A stretch of 64,000 nucleotides of DNA from Thalassobacillus cyri (GTDB taxonomy: Bacteria > Bacillota > Bacilli > Bacillales > Halobacillaceae), in assembly GCF_900107755.1 (NCBI RefSeq), contig NZ_FNQR01000009.1:1-64000 (forward strand). Reading direction: 5' to 3'. Numbering within the stretch: position 1 is the stretch's first letter; each line of letters starts with the position of its first letter. Shown in pieces: positions 1 to 8,299 of the stretch. The position numbers and the translations under genes were made by a program. The notes under the pieces are model-generated. The model was given only the letters and a program-made list of their open reading frames with translations, ran no database searches and was not told where the DNA came from.

Positions 1-27
1 GGGTTTACCTCAATTGCATAATCAAGG

Positions 28-141
28 TCTAGTGGCGATAGCGGAGAGGTCACACCTGTTCCCATGCCGAACACAGCAGTTAAGCTCTCCAGCGCCGATG
101 GTAGTCGGGTTTATCCCCGTGAGAGTAGGACGCCGCTAGGC
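28..141 (+). rRNA. rrf: 5S ribosomal RNA
   Basis: The sequence carries the 5S hallmarks: GTGGCGATAGCG near the 5' end, CCGAACAC, GTTAAGCTC, CGCCGATGGTAGT and GAGAGTAGGACGCCGC near the 3' end. The terminal helix TCTAGTGGCG / CGCCGCTAGG pairs. The 114-nt length fits Firmicutes 5S. It sits at the left edge, so 16S and 23S should lie just outside the window, and the tRNAs that follow are the usual tail of a Bacillaceae rRNA operon. The ends were set by analogy with B. subtilis 5S and could shift by 1-2 nt. Confidence 0.96.
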
Positions 142-147
142 TTTTTC

Positions 148-455
148 TTTATATCCACTAACTTTAGTCATTCCACTGTTGACTTTGCGAGGAATACAAC
201 ATTACTTTGTTAGCTAGAAAATGATACAATAGAGTTGAACGACGAGCATAAAATTTAGATTGAATCTGAATGATTTAAACATTCCCATTATTCCACCGTA
301 GCGAAGCTAATCTCTTCGAATAAACTACGAAGCAAGCTTTGCGAGGAATTCAACAGTAGTATTTCAGCAAGAAAGACAAACTACAGAGTTGAATGACGAG
401 CACAAAACCTAGATTGAAGCTCAATGATTTAAACGTTTCCATTATTCCACCGTAG
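148..455 (+). repeat. 154-bp tandem duplication with truncated tRNA-Asn 5' end
   Basis: Two diverged copies of a 154-bp unit (about 148-301 and 302-455) fill the 5S to tRNA-Asn spacer. Landmarks recur at exactly 154 bp: TTTGCGAGGA at 184 and 338, GACGAGCA at 241 and 395, and TCCACCGTAG (the first ten bases of tRNA-Asn) at 292 and 446. Copy 1 therefore ends in a 10-nt tRNA-Asn stub, while copy 2 runs into the real tRNA. No gene is seen in the spacer. The shared landmarks also occur in the tRNA-Thr spacer repeat at 5632-5919. Confidence 0.75.
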
Positions 456-520
456 CTCAGTGGTAGAGCAATCGGCTGTTAACCGATTGGTCGTAGGTTC
501 GAATCCTACCGGTGGAGCCA
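446..520 (+). tRNA. tRNA-Asn (GTT)
   Basis: The acceptor helix TCCACCG/CGGTGGA pairs, the anticodon loop is CTGTTAA with anticodon GTT, the T-arm is GTAGGTTCGAATCCTAC, and CCA is genome-encoded. It is the first tRNA after 5S. Confidence 0.97.
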
Positions 521-524
521 TCCT

Positions 525-596
<72 letters not shown>

Positions 597-605
597 CTTC
601 AAACG

Positions 606-641
606 AAAAGCGATTTCCTAATTTGGAGATCGCTTTTTTTG
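606..641 (+). terminator. intrinsic terminator of the rRNA-tRNA operon
   Basis: The inverted repeat AAAAGCGAT...ATCGCTTTT is followed by a run of T. It lies directly after tRNA-Thr, so it should close the rRNA/tRNA transcription unit. Confidence 0.85.
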
Positions 642-845
642 TGTATCTTTTGACCTGTTTTTTCTGTGCGTTTTTTCCCTTTTTTTAACAAGTATCTAGC
701 AAAGTATGTAAAAATTTAGTAAGTTATTATCAACATCTTAGTAAATTCGGAAAATTCAAATAATTACAAAGGAGGGTAGTAGGTAGAAAGATGTAGAAAA
801 GATATGTCTTTGTTGGAATTTAAAATTAGAAAGGGGTTTTTGTAA

Positions 846-3800
846 TTGGGCACCCAAAAGAAAAGAAGGTTATTGAAATGGCTCAGTATCTCTTTGGTTT
901 TAGTATTGCTCGTGCCTTTTTTCAATTACAACAGTGCCGCAGCTGAGAATTCCCCAAGTGTCTCCATCAAAGATAATCAACAATTGAATAATAAGGTTAA
1001 TCAAGACCTGGTTGATTTATTTGCTGACAAGAAAGAAGTCACTTACCTTGTAAAAATGAAAGAGCAAGGTAATGCAAAAAAAGCTGCGCAAGAAGCAGTA
1101 TCCAAGGCAAAGGATAGTAATGCTTCCCTTACAGCGCAGCAAATGAAACGAGTAAAGGCATCCGCTGTTGTGACGGAGCTTCGTTCGACGGCAATCGAAA
1201 CGCAGCATCAGTTAAAGAAGCTGCTGACAGAAGCGGAACAACAAGGCAGTGTCACCTCGTTTCAATCTTATTATATCGTAAACGCAATGGCGGTTACTAG
1301 TAATGAAGAAGTAATGAAAAAAATCGCTGCTTTACCAGAGGTGGAAAAAATTCTTCCTAACCGTACGAGACAGCTGAATCCTCTGGTAGAAGGAGTAGCT
1401 GAAAAGAAAGCTTCTCTTACTAAAGCAACTGACAAAGCAGAAACGAATAATACGGAATGGAACATCGACCGTGTTGGAGCTCCTCAAGTATGGTCTGAAA
1501 CCGGCATCGATGGCACAGGTGTTGTAGTAGCCAACATTGATACAGGAGTGGAGTGGGATCACCCAGCCTTAATGGGAAAATACCGTGGGTTTGATCCGGC
1601 AAATCCTGAGTCTGCAAACCATGAATTCAACTGGTTTGATGCTACCGCGGGTCAAGGCACCCCTTATGATGACCATGGTCACGGTACCCACACCATGGGA
1701 ACAATGGTTGGGGCTGAAGAAGATGGTTCCAATAAGGTAGGTGTGGCTCCTGGTTCAAAATGGATTGGTGTTAAAGCCTTTACTGCAGCTGGAGGGACAG
1801 ACGTCGACCTATTGGAAGCTGGTGAATGGATTCTTGCACCAAAAGATGCCGCCGGGAATCCTCACCCTGAGCAGGCACCGGATGTCGTCAACAACTCATG
1901 GGGAGGCGGTCCTGGACTTGATGAGTGGTATCGCCCAATGGTCCAAAACTGGCGTGAGGCAGGTATTGTACCTGTGTTTTCAGCTGGGAATGATGGACCT
2001 GGTGACGGGACTATAGCTGCACCTTCCAACTACCCGGAATCGCTAGCAGTAGGTGCCACTACTGCTACTGACGGTTTGGCCAGCTTTTCCTCCAGAGGTC
2101 CATCTCCATATGATGGAGAAATAAAACCGGATATATCAGCTCCTGGTGCCAATGTACGATCTTCTGTTCCTGGTGGCGGCTATGAAGGTGGCTGGAATGG
2201 AACGTCAATGGCTGGTCCTCATGTTGCTGGTACTGCTGCATTGCTATTACAGGCAGATAACTCTTTGACGGTAGATGACTTAGAAGAGTTGATGCTTGAA
2301 ACTGCAGATACAACTACCAATGACCAATATCCTGAAGATCCAAATGAAGGTTATGGACATGGTATTGTGAATGCTTATACTGCTGTATCGGCTGTGGTGA
2401 GCGGTATTGGAGAAATCAGGGGCCATGTATATGAAGAAGGGGAAGATACTGAGCCACCTTCTATTGACCATGATGCCCCAACGGAAACTTATGAGGGAGT
2501 TCCTCTGACTTTAGCTGCTGATGTAAGTGATAATATTAGTGTAAGCACAGTTGAACTTTCTTACCGAATCGACCAAAGAGGCACATGGGAGACAGTCACT
2601 GCTGAATTGGTAGATGGGGATTATCTGCAGGGAACCTATCAGATCATTCTTAACGGTGAAAATATAAGCGGAAACCAGCTGCATTACAAATGGGTGGTGA
2701 GTGACTTTGGAGGTAATGAAGTAGAGTCAGATACCTTTGAAGTTGCCATTAAAGATGCCGTTACCATTGGGTATGAACAGAACTTTGAAAATGTTCCGAG
2801 CGGCTGGTTGTCATTTGGCGAAAATAACAGTTGGGAATGGGGTATACCTGAGGGTGGACCGGAAAGTGCTGCCTCAGGCGAAAAAGTTTATGGAACTAAC
2901 CTGACTGCCGACTATAATAATAATGGTGACATGACATTAGTGATGCCGCCAGTGGACGTTCCTGAAGGGTCCACTTACCTACAGTTCCAATCCTGGCATA
3001 ATCTTGAAAACAACTATGATTATGGCCATGTAGTTGTATCTACAGATATGGAAAACTGGGAGCAGCTGGCTGAGTACAATGGAACGACTGATGGCTGGAC
3101 AGCGTCAGAAGTTGACCTTTCCAGTTATTCGGGTCAGAGTATTTTTGTCGGTTTCCATGTGGATACAGACTATAGTGTTACCAGAGAAGGCTGGTTTATC
3201 GATGATGTAGCTTTAACTGATCAATCATCTGGATCCTCCGCTACAACTGGTAAGAAATCCACTAAGAAGACTGAATTAGAAATTGTGGATAAAGGTTCAG
3301 CAAAAATGAAAAAACCAGTTAACGCTAAGAAGCTACTTCCAGGAGAAGTCATTGATATCAAAGCTCCTCAATATAAAAGCGATGGAAAGAAAAAGAAACA
3401 GCCAAATGCTTTACCACTTGATGCAACAGTAACTGTAGTGGAATCAGAAAGATCTGTCAGTACTGACCCGGCTGATGGCAGCTATAGGTTGATGCATGCT
3501 GCTGGTGATTTTACTCTTATCGCTGATGCGTACGGATTCCATCCGAGTGAACAATCGGCTTCGGTTCCAGAGGATGGTTCTGTAAGTGCTGATTTTACCT
3601 TAGACCCAATAGCCAGAGGTGTGCTGGAAGGTACAGTTACTAATGAACAAACCGGAGAACCCATCGAGGGTGCTACCTTGATGCTTGTAGAAGATGCAGC
3701 AGTGGCTCCAGTTGAAACGGGAGAAGATGGTACATTTACATTAGAAGCTTATGAAGGAGATTACACGTTGAGAGTAATGGCTCCTTCATACCACGGAGCA

Positions 3801-5195
3801 GATGTACCTGTTACCATTGAAGGAGATGCTACTAATTCAGTAGAAATAGACTTGGAACCATTTATCGGTTATCCTGGTGAAATTGGCTATGACGACGGAA
3901 CTGCTGAAAATGCACGTGCATTTTACGATGCAGGTAATGGCTGGGCTGTCAAAATGTCCTTGGAAGAAGGACAGGAATCCGCAATGGTTACTGGTGGACT
4001 GTTTCGCTTCTGGACAGAAGAATGGCCAGTACCGGGGGGCAATGAGTTCCAGGTAGAAGTTTATGATGCTACAGGTCCGGATGGGGCGCCAGGTGAAAAA
4101 ATCGGTGGTCCTTATGAGGCAGAGGCCTTAAGAAATGGGGAATGGACACATGTAGATCTTTCCGATAAAGGTATTGTTGCAAACGGGGATTTCTATATGG
4201 TGTATATTCAAACTAATCCTAACCCTTATGCTCCAGGTTTAGGGACTGATGAAGACGGAGATTATGCTGACCGCAGCTGGCAGTATGTAAGTGGAAGCTG
4301 GGGCAAATCTCCGGAAGCGGAAGGCAACTACATGATCAGGGCACTAGTCGACTATGCGGCGGAAGCTCCTGTGATTGAATCTCCAGCTGATGGAGCATAT
4401 AGCAATGAATCATTAATCACAGTAGAAGGTAGTGCTGCAGCAACGACAACAGTCACTGTGTACAATGATGGTGAGGAAACAGGCACTACAGAAGCTACAG
4501 AGGATGGAAACTTTGCTGTTGATATCACCCTGGAAACAGGAGAAAATGAATTAACAGCGGTATCTTCCATGGATAACGGTTCAACTGATCCATCTGCACC
4601 TGTAGTAGTGACACTGGATCAAGAAAACCCTGTTTTAACTATCGACACTCCAACTAATGGCGATAAAACAAATAAAGAAGTCATTACAGTTGCAGGTCAA
4701 GTCGTAGAAGAAAATCTTGATCGTGTCGAAGTAAACGGTCAAACTGCTGAGGTTGAGGAGGACGGCTCATACTCCAAACGCATCATGCTTTCAGAAGGCC
4801 AAAATGAAATCGTCGTAACGGCAACAGATTTGGCAGGTAACAGTGTCGATGAGACAGTCACTGTGGATGCCAAATTTATAGCTACTGATATTGAAAACTT
4901 GCAGCCGGTGGAAGATATGTACCTTCAGGCTGGTGAATCAGTCCGGATTGAGTTTGATGCAGATCCAGGACTTGACGCAACTTTCTATATCAGAATGCCA
5001 CTTACCAATTACTTGAACCAGGCTACTGAATTGCCTATGATGGAGACGGAAGAAGGACATTATGTAGGCTATTGGACCGCGACATCTAACCTTGTAGCAG
5101 AAGGTGCCGAGATTGTTGTAAAAGCGGCTGATGACTACGGAAATGTAGCTGAAGAAATGGCAGAAGGGAAATTATACATCAACACAGAAGAGTAA
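846..5195 (+). CDS. bpr: bacillopeptidase F-like secreted S8 serine protease
   Basis: Large extracellular subtilase of 1449 aa (B. subtilis Bpr is 1433 aa). It starts at TTG 846 with AAAGGGG about 10 nt upstream. A signal peptide (KKRR then a hydrophobic stretch, residues 6-33) is followed by an I9-type inhibitor propeptide (about 55-175). The S8 domain (about 205-515) has catalytic D232 (NIDTGVEWDHP), H279 (HGHGTHTMG), S454 (NGTSMAGPHVAG) and oxyanion N382. The C-terminal part holds an immune-inhibitor-A-like jelly-roll region (about 640-790), two carboxypeptidase-regulatory-like repeats (about 860-1030), a second beta-rich region (about 1035-1185) and Ig-like stability domains (about 1190-1440). 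No LPXTG anchor is seen. It is a single-gene unit with its own terminator. The protein is acidic, as expected for secretion into saline medium (inference). The protease assignment is very secure; the Bpr orthology is likely. Confidence 0.93.
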   Translation: MGTQKKRRLLKWLSISLVLVLLVPFFNYNSAAAENSPSVSIKDNQQLNNKVNQDLVDLFADKKEVTYLVKMKEQGNAKKAAQEAVSKAKDSNASLTAQQMKRVKASAVVTELRSTAIETQHQLKKLLTEAEQQGSVTSFQSYYIVNAMAVTSNEEVMKKIAALPEVEKILPNRTRQLNPLVEGVAEKKASLTKATDKAETNNTEWNIDRVGAPQVWSETGIDGTGVVVANIDTGVEWDHPALMGKYRGFDPANPESANHEFNWFDATAGQGTPYDDHGHGTHTMGTMVGAEEDGSNKVGVAPGSKWIGVKAFTAAGGTDVDLLEAGEWILAPKDAAGNPHPEQAPDVVNNSWGGGPGLDEWYRPMVQNWREAGIVPVFSAGNDGPGDGTIAAPSNYPESLAVGATTATDGLASFSSRGPSPYDGEIKPDISAPGANVRSSVPGGGYEGGWNGTSMAGPHVAGTAALLLQADNSLTVDDLEELMLETADTTTNDQYPEDPNEGYGHGIVNAYTAVSAVVSGIGEIRGHVYEEGEDTEPPSIDHDAPTETYEGVPLTLAADVSDNISVSTVELSYRIDQRGTWETVTAELVDGDYLQGTYQIILNGENISGNQLHYKWVVSDFGGNEVESDTFEVAIKDAVTIGYEQNFENVPSGWLSFGENNSWEWGIPEGGPESAASGEKVYGTNLTADYNNNGDMTLVMPPVDVPEGSTYLQFQSWHNLENNYDYGHVVVSTDMENWEQLAEYNGTTDGWTASEVDLSSYSGQSIFVGFHVDTDYSVTREGWFIDDVALTDQSSGSSATTGKKSTKKTELEIVDKGSAKMKKPVNAKKLLPGEVIDIKAPQYKSDGKKKKQPNALPLDATVTVVESERSVSTDPADGSYRLMHAAGDFTLIADAYGFHPSEQSASVPEDGSVSADFTLDPIARGVLEGTVTNEQTGEPIEGATLMLVEDAAVAPVETGEDGTFTLEAYEGDYTLRVMAPSYHGADVPVTIEGDATNSVEIDLEPFIGYPGEIGYDDGTAENARAFYDAGNGWAVKMSLEEGQESAMVTGGLFRFWTEEWPVPGGNEFQVEVYDATGPDGAPGEKIGGPYEAEALRNGEWTHVDLSDKGIVANGDFYMVYIQTNPNPYAPGLGTDEDGDYADRSWQYVSGSWGKSPEAEGNYMIRALVDYAAEAPVIESPADGAYSNESLITVEGSAAATTTVTVYNDGEETGTTEATEDGNFAVDITLETGENELTAVSSMDNGSTDPSAPVVVTLDQENPVLTIDTPTNGDKTNKEVITVAGQVVEENLDRVEVNGQTAEVEEDGSYSKRIMLSEGQNEIVVTATDLAGNSVDETVTVDAKFIATDIENLQPVEDMYLQAGESVRIEFDADPGLDATFYIRMPLTNYLNQATELPMMETEEGHYVGYWTATSNLVAEGAEIVVKAADDYGNVAEEMAEGKLYINTEE

Positions 5196-5204
5196 GGTAT
5201 TACA

Positions 5205-5236
5205 GGAGCTGCCTCTATACGGGGCAGCTTTTTTTG
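5205..5236 (+). terminator. intrinsic terminator of bpr
   Basis: The hairpin AGCTGCC...GGCAGCT followed by seven T begins 10 bp after the bpr stop codon. Confidence 0.88.
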
Positions 5237-5378
5237 ATCATGCCTTTGTTATTTAACTATTCATATAAATTTAATTATTAGCTAAATAGAATCAATGCTT
5301 TGAGTTAGGCTTTAGGGGACAATTTTCCCTGCCATAAAGCAGGTTTAGTCATGAATTAGAAAAAAATAAAATTTTCTC

Positions 5379-5408
5379 TTTACAAAGCACTAACTACCTG
5401 TATATAAT
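5379..5408 (+). promoter_or_regulatory. sigma-A-type promoter of tRNA-Glu/Val
   Basis: A -35 TTTACA (5379-5384) and a perfect -10 TATAAT (5403-5408) are separated by 18 bp, about 55 bp before tRNA-Glu. The interval 5237-5378 holds nothing else recognisable. Confidence 0.6.
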
Positions 5409-5462
5409 AATATTTGTCAGTTTGAGAGGACAAGCTTCACAGAGGCTGTCAACTGCTTAAAT

Positions 5463-5537
5463 GGCCCGTTGGTCAAGTGGTTAAGACACCGCCCTTTCAC
5501 GGCGGTAACACGGGTTCGAATCCCGTACGGGTCACCA
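5463..5537 (+). tRNA. tRNA-Glu (TTC)
   Basis: The acceptor helix GGCCCGT/ACGGGTC pairs. The anticodon stem CCGCC/GGCGG holds loop CTTTCAC with anticodon TTC, the T-arm is CGGGTTCGAATCCCG, and CCA is encoded. Confidence 0.97.
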
Positions 5538-5545
5538 CTTAAATC

Positions 5546-5621
5546 GGAGGATTAGCTCAGCTGGGAGAGCACTTGCCTTACAAGCAAGGGGTCGCAGGTT
5601 CGAACCCTGCATCCTCCACCA
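5546..5621 (+). tRNA. tRNA-Val (TAC)
   Basis: The acceptor helix GGAGGAT/ATCCTCC pairs. Anticodon stem CTTGC/GCAAG holds loop CTTACAA with anticodon TAC, and CCA is encoded. It lies 8 nt after tRNA-Glu in the same unit. Confidence 0.97.
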
Positions 5622-5631
5622 TTTAGTTTTT

Positions 5632-5919
5632 GCCGGTCTAGCTCAATTGGTAGAGAAGCCGTAAACTTCCTAGAACTACATCATTGTAGGCTTTGCGAGG
5701 AGCGCGGACTTCACCGAATCAACTTGCAACGAGACGAGCACATCTGAATAAAACTTCTGTATACACTATAAATTTGCCGGTCTAGCTCAATTGGTAGAGA
5801 AGCCGTAAACTTCCTAGAACTACATCATTGTAGGCTTTGCGAGGAGCGCGGACTTCACCGAATCAACTTGCAACGAGACGAGCACACCTGAATAAAACTT
5901 CTGTTTACACTATAAATTT
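5632..5919 (+). repeat. two 144-bp tandem units each starting with a 24-nt tRNA-Thr stub
   Basis: Units 5632-5775 and 5776-5919 are almost identical; I see two substitutions (an AT/AC change near 5743 and TAT/TTT near 5761). Each opens with GCCGGTCTAGCTCAATTGG plus TAGAG, which is exactly the first 24 nt of the intact tRNA-Thr at 5920, then departs into AAGCCGTAAACTTCC. The stubs lack anticodon and T arms, so they are not functional tRNAs. The units contain CTTTGCGAGGA and GACGAGCACA, also found in the 5S-Asn spacer. Confidence 0.92.
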
Positions 5920-5995
<76 letters not shown>

Positions 5996-6174
5996 TGAAT
6001 GTTTTTCCTACGACGTCGAATGAACTTCTTGTTGGAAAACTAGTGCTGTAAGTGCATCCTACAAACTTTTCTTACTACGTTGAATTATTTCATCGAAAGA
6101 AAACATTTGTAGTGCTGATAAGTGCACCATTAAACATTTTACGACTTTTTCCAGCAATTTCTTGTAGGAAAATG

Positions 6175-6204
6175 TTGAACTACAGATGGTGTTTCTGTTA
6201 TAAT
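6175..6204 (+). promoter_or_regulatory. sigma-A-type promoter of the Tyr tRNA unit
   Basis: TTGAAC (6175-6180) and TATAAT (6199-6204) are separated by 18 bp, 18 bp before tRNA-Tyr. The rest of the 5996-6221 spacer holds loosely repeated motifs (TACGACGTCGAAT, TACTACGTTGAAT, AGTGCTGTAAGTGCA, AGTGCTGATAAGTGCA) without a recognisable gene. Confidence 0.7.
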
Positions 6205-6221
6205 GTTTAAGTGACTTTGTT

Positions 6222-6307
6222 GGAGGGATAGCGAAGTTGGCCAAACGCGGCGGACTGTAAATCCGCTCCCATCGGGTTCGTAGGTTCGAGTCCTACTCCC
6301 TCCACCA
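6222..6307 (+). tRNA. tRNA-Tyr (GTA)
   Basis: Class II tRNA of 86 nt with a long variable arm. The acceptor helix GGAGGGA/TCCCTCC pairs. The anticodon stem GCGGA/TCCGC holds loop CTGTAAA with anticodon GTA, and CCA is encoded. Confidence 0.97.
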
Positions 6308-6349
6308 TTTATTTAATTAAAGTACGAATTAACTTTATAAAAAAAGCAG

Positions 6350-6378
6350 ATAGTACTTATTGATTGTACTATTTTTTT
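6350..6378 (+). terminator. terminator between tRNA-Tyr and tRNA-Gln
   Basis: The hairpin ATAGTAC...GTACTAT ends in a T7 run. It lies just before tRNA-Gln, so it would separate tRNA-Tyr from the following tRNAs or act as partial attenuation. Confidence 0.6.
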
Positions 6379-6380
6379 AA

Positions 6381-6455
6381 TGGCCCATAGCCAAGCGGTA
6401 AGGCAGCGGATTTTGATTCCGTCATGCGCTGGTTCGAATCCAGCTGGGCCAGCCA
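6381..6455 (+). tRNA. tRNA-Gln (TTG)
   Basis: The acceptor helix TGGCCCA/TGGGCCA pairs, anticodon stem GCGGA/TCCGT holds loop TTTTGAT with anticodon TTG, and CCA is encoded. Confidence 0.96.
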
Positions 6456-6499
6456 CTTTTTTAAAAAGTGTTGCGTCATGTAATACTTATAAAAATAAT

Positions 6500-6572
6500 G
6501 AGCCATTAGCTCAGTTGGTAGAGCATCTGACTTTTAATCAGAGGGTCGAAGGTTCGAATCCTTCATGGCTCA
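6500..6572 (+). tRNA. tRNA-Lys (TTT)
   Basis: The acceptor helix GAGCCAT/ATGGCTC pairs. Anticodon stem TCTGA/TCAGA holds loop CTTTTAA with anticodon TTT. CCA is not encoded after discriminator A. Confidence 0.96.
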
Positions 6573-6588
6573 CTTGTATTACTGTTAA

Positions 6589-6663
6589 GCGGGAGTAGTT
6601 CAGTGGTAGAACACCACCTTGCCAAGGTGGGGGTCGCGGGTTCGAATCCCGTCTCCCGCTCCA
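6589..6663 (+). tRNA. tRNA-Gly (GCC)
   Basis: The acceptor helix GCGGGAG/CTCCCGC pairs. Anticodon stem CCACC/GGTGG holds loop TTGCCAA with anticodon GCC, and CCA is encoded. Confidence 0.97.
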
Positions 6664-6750
6664 ATTTAATCTTTTGCTACGTCGAGTAAACTTCCGAGCT
6701 AAAGATTGATCGTGTACTGTGAAGTGCTCCAAGTTAATCTTTTACTATAC

Positions 6751-6826
6751 GGGGCCTTAGCTCAGCTGGGAGAGCGCCTGCTTTGCACGCAGGAGGTCAG
6801 CGGTTCGATCCCGCTAGGCTCCACCA
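6751..6826 (+). tRNA. tRNA-Ala (TGC)
   Basis: The acceptor helix GGGGCCT/AGGCTCC pairs with one G-U. Anticodon stem CCTGC/GCAGG holds loop TTTGCAC with anticodon TGC, and CCA is encoded. It is the last tRNA of the cluster. The spacer before it (6664-6750) repeats the CTACGTCGAGTAAACTTC type of motif seen after tRNA-Thr. Confidence 0.97.
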
Positions 6827-6870
6827 TTTCTTGTACCATTACTAGCGACTTCATAAATTCAGACGAGATG

Positions 6871-6905
6871 AAAGCTGACATGCTACTACCATGTCAGCTT
6901 TTTTT
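6871..6905 (+). terminator. intrinsic terminator of the tRNA cluster
   Basis: The hairpin AAAGCTGACATG...CATGTCAGCTTT is followed by a T run, 44 bp after tRNA-Ala. Confidence 0.88.
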
Positions 6906-6950
6906 CGTGTGTAGAGTTTTTCTCGTATATATATACAAAATCTTGTCCAG

Positions 6951-6980
6951 TTGAGTCATTTATCTGAAAGCGTCTACAAT
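6951..6980 (+). promoter_or_regulatory. promoter of the arginase gene
   Basis: TTGAGT (6951-6956) and TACAAT (6975-6980) are separated by 18 bp, about 30 bp before the rocF start, directly after the tRNA terminator. Confidence 0.55.
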
Positions 6981-7009
6981 AATAGAGAGTAGAAAAGGAG
7001 GATGACGTT

Positions 7010-7909
7010 ATGAAGAAGCTTTCAATTTTAGGAGTACCAATGGATCTTGGACAAAATAGGCGTGGCGTTGATATGGGACCTAGTGCCATTCGTTATGCAG
7101 GGGTCCTTGAACGTTTGGAAAAATTAGAACTTGCTATAGAAGATCTAGGCAATATAGAAATTGCCCAGCAAAAGGGTGAGCAAAAAGAGCTTGTCGATAA
7201 TTTGCGTAATTTAAATGAAGTAATGGAAGGAAATGAAAAACTTGCGCAAAGAGTTGATGAAATTATCGAACAGGGGAGTTTTCCGCTGGTGCTTGGCGGT
7301 GATCATAGTATAGCAATCGGAACACTTGCTGGGGTTTCGAAGCACTATGAAAATTTAGGAGTCATATGGTATGATGCGCACGGTGACTTGAACAATAATG
7401 AAACCTCGCCTTCGGGGAATATTCATGGTATGCCACTCGCCGTCAGCCTTGGTATTGGCCATGAAAGGTTAGTCAACATTCATGGGTACCAGCCAAAAAT
7501 CAAACCAGAAAACATTGTGATAATCGGAGCTCGTTCGTTAGATGCAGGAGAGCGGGAGCTAATCAAAGAAAAGGGGATCAAAGTTTATACCATGCATGAA
7601 GTGGATCGCATGGGGATGTCAGCAGTTATGCAGGAAACTATCGACTACTTGAAGGAGCGTACAGATGGGCTGCATTTAAGTCTTGATCTGGATGGTTTGG
7701 ATCCGGATACTGCTCCCGGGGTTGGGACTCCGGTTATGGGCGGCTTAAGCTATCGTGAAAGTCATCTTGCGATGGAAATGCTGCATGAGTCTGGATTAAT
7801 TACATCAGCAGAATTCGTTGAAGTTAACCCGATTCTTGATGAGAAGAATCGTACCGCAAGTGTCGCGGTAGGTTTGATGGGATCTTTATTTGGTGAAAAA
7901 CTAAAATAA
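7010..7909 (+). CDS. rocF: arginase
   Basis: Cytoplasmic Mn-dependent arginase (299 aa, close to B. subtilis RocF at 296) that hydrolyses L-arginine to ornithine and urea. The start ATG has AAAGGAGG 8 nt upstream. Metal-binding motifs are GGDHS (H99), DAHGD (D122, H124, D126) and SLDLDGLDP (D226, D228). The agmatinase/arginase family fold covers the whole protein. Unlike B. subtilis, no rocD or rocE is next to it; the gene stands alone between a tRNA cluster and a Spo0E-like gene, with its own promoter and terminator. The specific substrate (arginine rather than agmatine) is inferred from overall similarity to RocF. Confidence 0.95.
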   Translation: MKKLSILGVPMDLGQNRRGVDMGPSAIRYAGVLERLEKLELAIEDLGNIEIAQQKGEQKELVDNLRNLNEVMEGNEKLAQRVDEIIEQGSFPLVLGGDHSIAIGTLAGVSKHYENLGVIWYDAHGDLNNNETSPSGNIHGMPLAVSLGIGHERLVNIHGYQPKIKPENIVIIGARSLDAGERELIKEKGIKVYTMHEVDRMGMSAVMQETIDYLKERTDGLHLSLDLDGLDPDTAPGVGTPVMGGLSYRESHLAMEMLHESGLITSAEFVEVNPILDEKNRTASVAVGLMGSLFGEKLK

Positions 7910-7920
7910 AGCGAAAAAAT

Positions 7921-7958
7921 AAACAGCAGCTTATCTATTAGGATAGGTTGCTGTTTTT
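7921..7958. terminator. bidirectional terminator, rocF / Spo0E-like gene
   Basis: The inverted repeat AAACAGCAGCTTATC...GATAGGTTGCTGTTT lies between convergent stop codons. It has T runs on both strands, so it can serve both genes. Confidence 0.8.
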
Positions 7959-7959
7959 A

Positions 7960-8112
7960 TTACCTGGCTTTTTCAAACTGATTAAGCAATTTATCTAATT
8001 GTCTACTAATACTAACTACCTCGTCTGACGATAGATCCAAATGCTTGGATAAATCGTTCATTTCTTTTCTGCACTTTTCAATCTCTATCAAAATAAGCTT
8101 TTTTTGTTCCAT
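7960..8112 (-). CDS. Spo0E-like sporulation regulatory phosphatase
   Basis: Small protein of 50 aa in the Spo0E/YisI/YnzD family of Asp-phosphatases that dephosphorylate Spo0A~P or related proteins (family knowledge). The pattern IEIEKCRKEMNDLSK...LSSDEVVSISRQLDKLLNQF matches the two-helix hairpin with the SxxLD signature. The ATG at 8112 was chosen because ATGGAGGACGTA places GGAGG 6 nt upstream. A longer frame starting at 8151 lacks a ribosome binding site. The gene is convergent with rocF. Its presence supports a sporulating host. The exact phosphorylated target cannot be told from sequence. Confidence 0.8.
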   Translation of the reverse strand: MEQKKLILIEIEKCRKEMNDLSKHLDLSSDEVVSISRQLDKLLNQFEKAR

Positions 8113-8237
8113 TACGTCCTCCATAACAAAAAATATTGAGGTGTTGTTCATTTATTTTATATTGAACCCCATACCCTCGCTGAAAAGATGTTAAACTTTA
8201 ATTGGGATTTTTTTCTTGATAATTTTTTTATTTTTTT

Positions 8238-8264
8238 TGAAACCTTTCGATGAATTGAATCGTA
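8238..8264 (+). promoter_or_regulatory. autoregulatory sigma-W promoter of sigW
   Basis: TGAAAC (8238-8243) and CGTA (8261-8264) are separated by 17 bp, matching the ECF sigma-W consensus (TGAAAC, 16-17 bp, CGTA) that drives sigW itself in B. subtilis. It lies 35 bp before the sigW start. Confidence 0.85.
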
Positions 8265-8299
8265 GAGGTAATACCGCAAGTATAGCGGAGGTATAGACA

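Noticed and set aside
5632-5799. Two extra tRNA-Thr genes at 5632 and 5776
   Set aside because: Only the first 24 nt match; anticodon, T arm and acceptor 3' strand are missing, so they are stubs of a tandem duplication.
6001-6174. Bacillaceae-1 or another known ncRNA in the tRNA spacers
   Set aside because: ATCCT and short repeats occur, but I could not fold a convincing two-hairpin structure with RUCCU loops; a covariance search would be needed.
6380-6598. A 72-codon open frame across tRNA-Gln and tRNA-Lys
   Set aside because: It runs through two well-folded tRNA genes and has no ribosome binding site; the same holds for frames over the Gly and Ala tRNAs.
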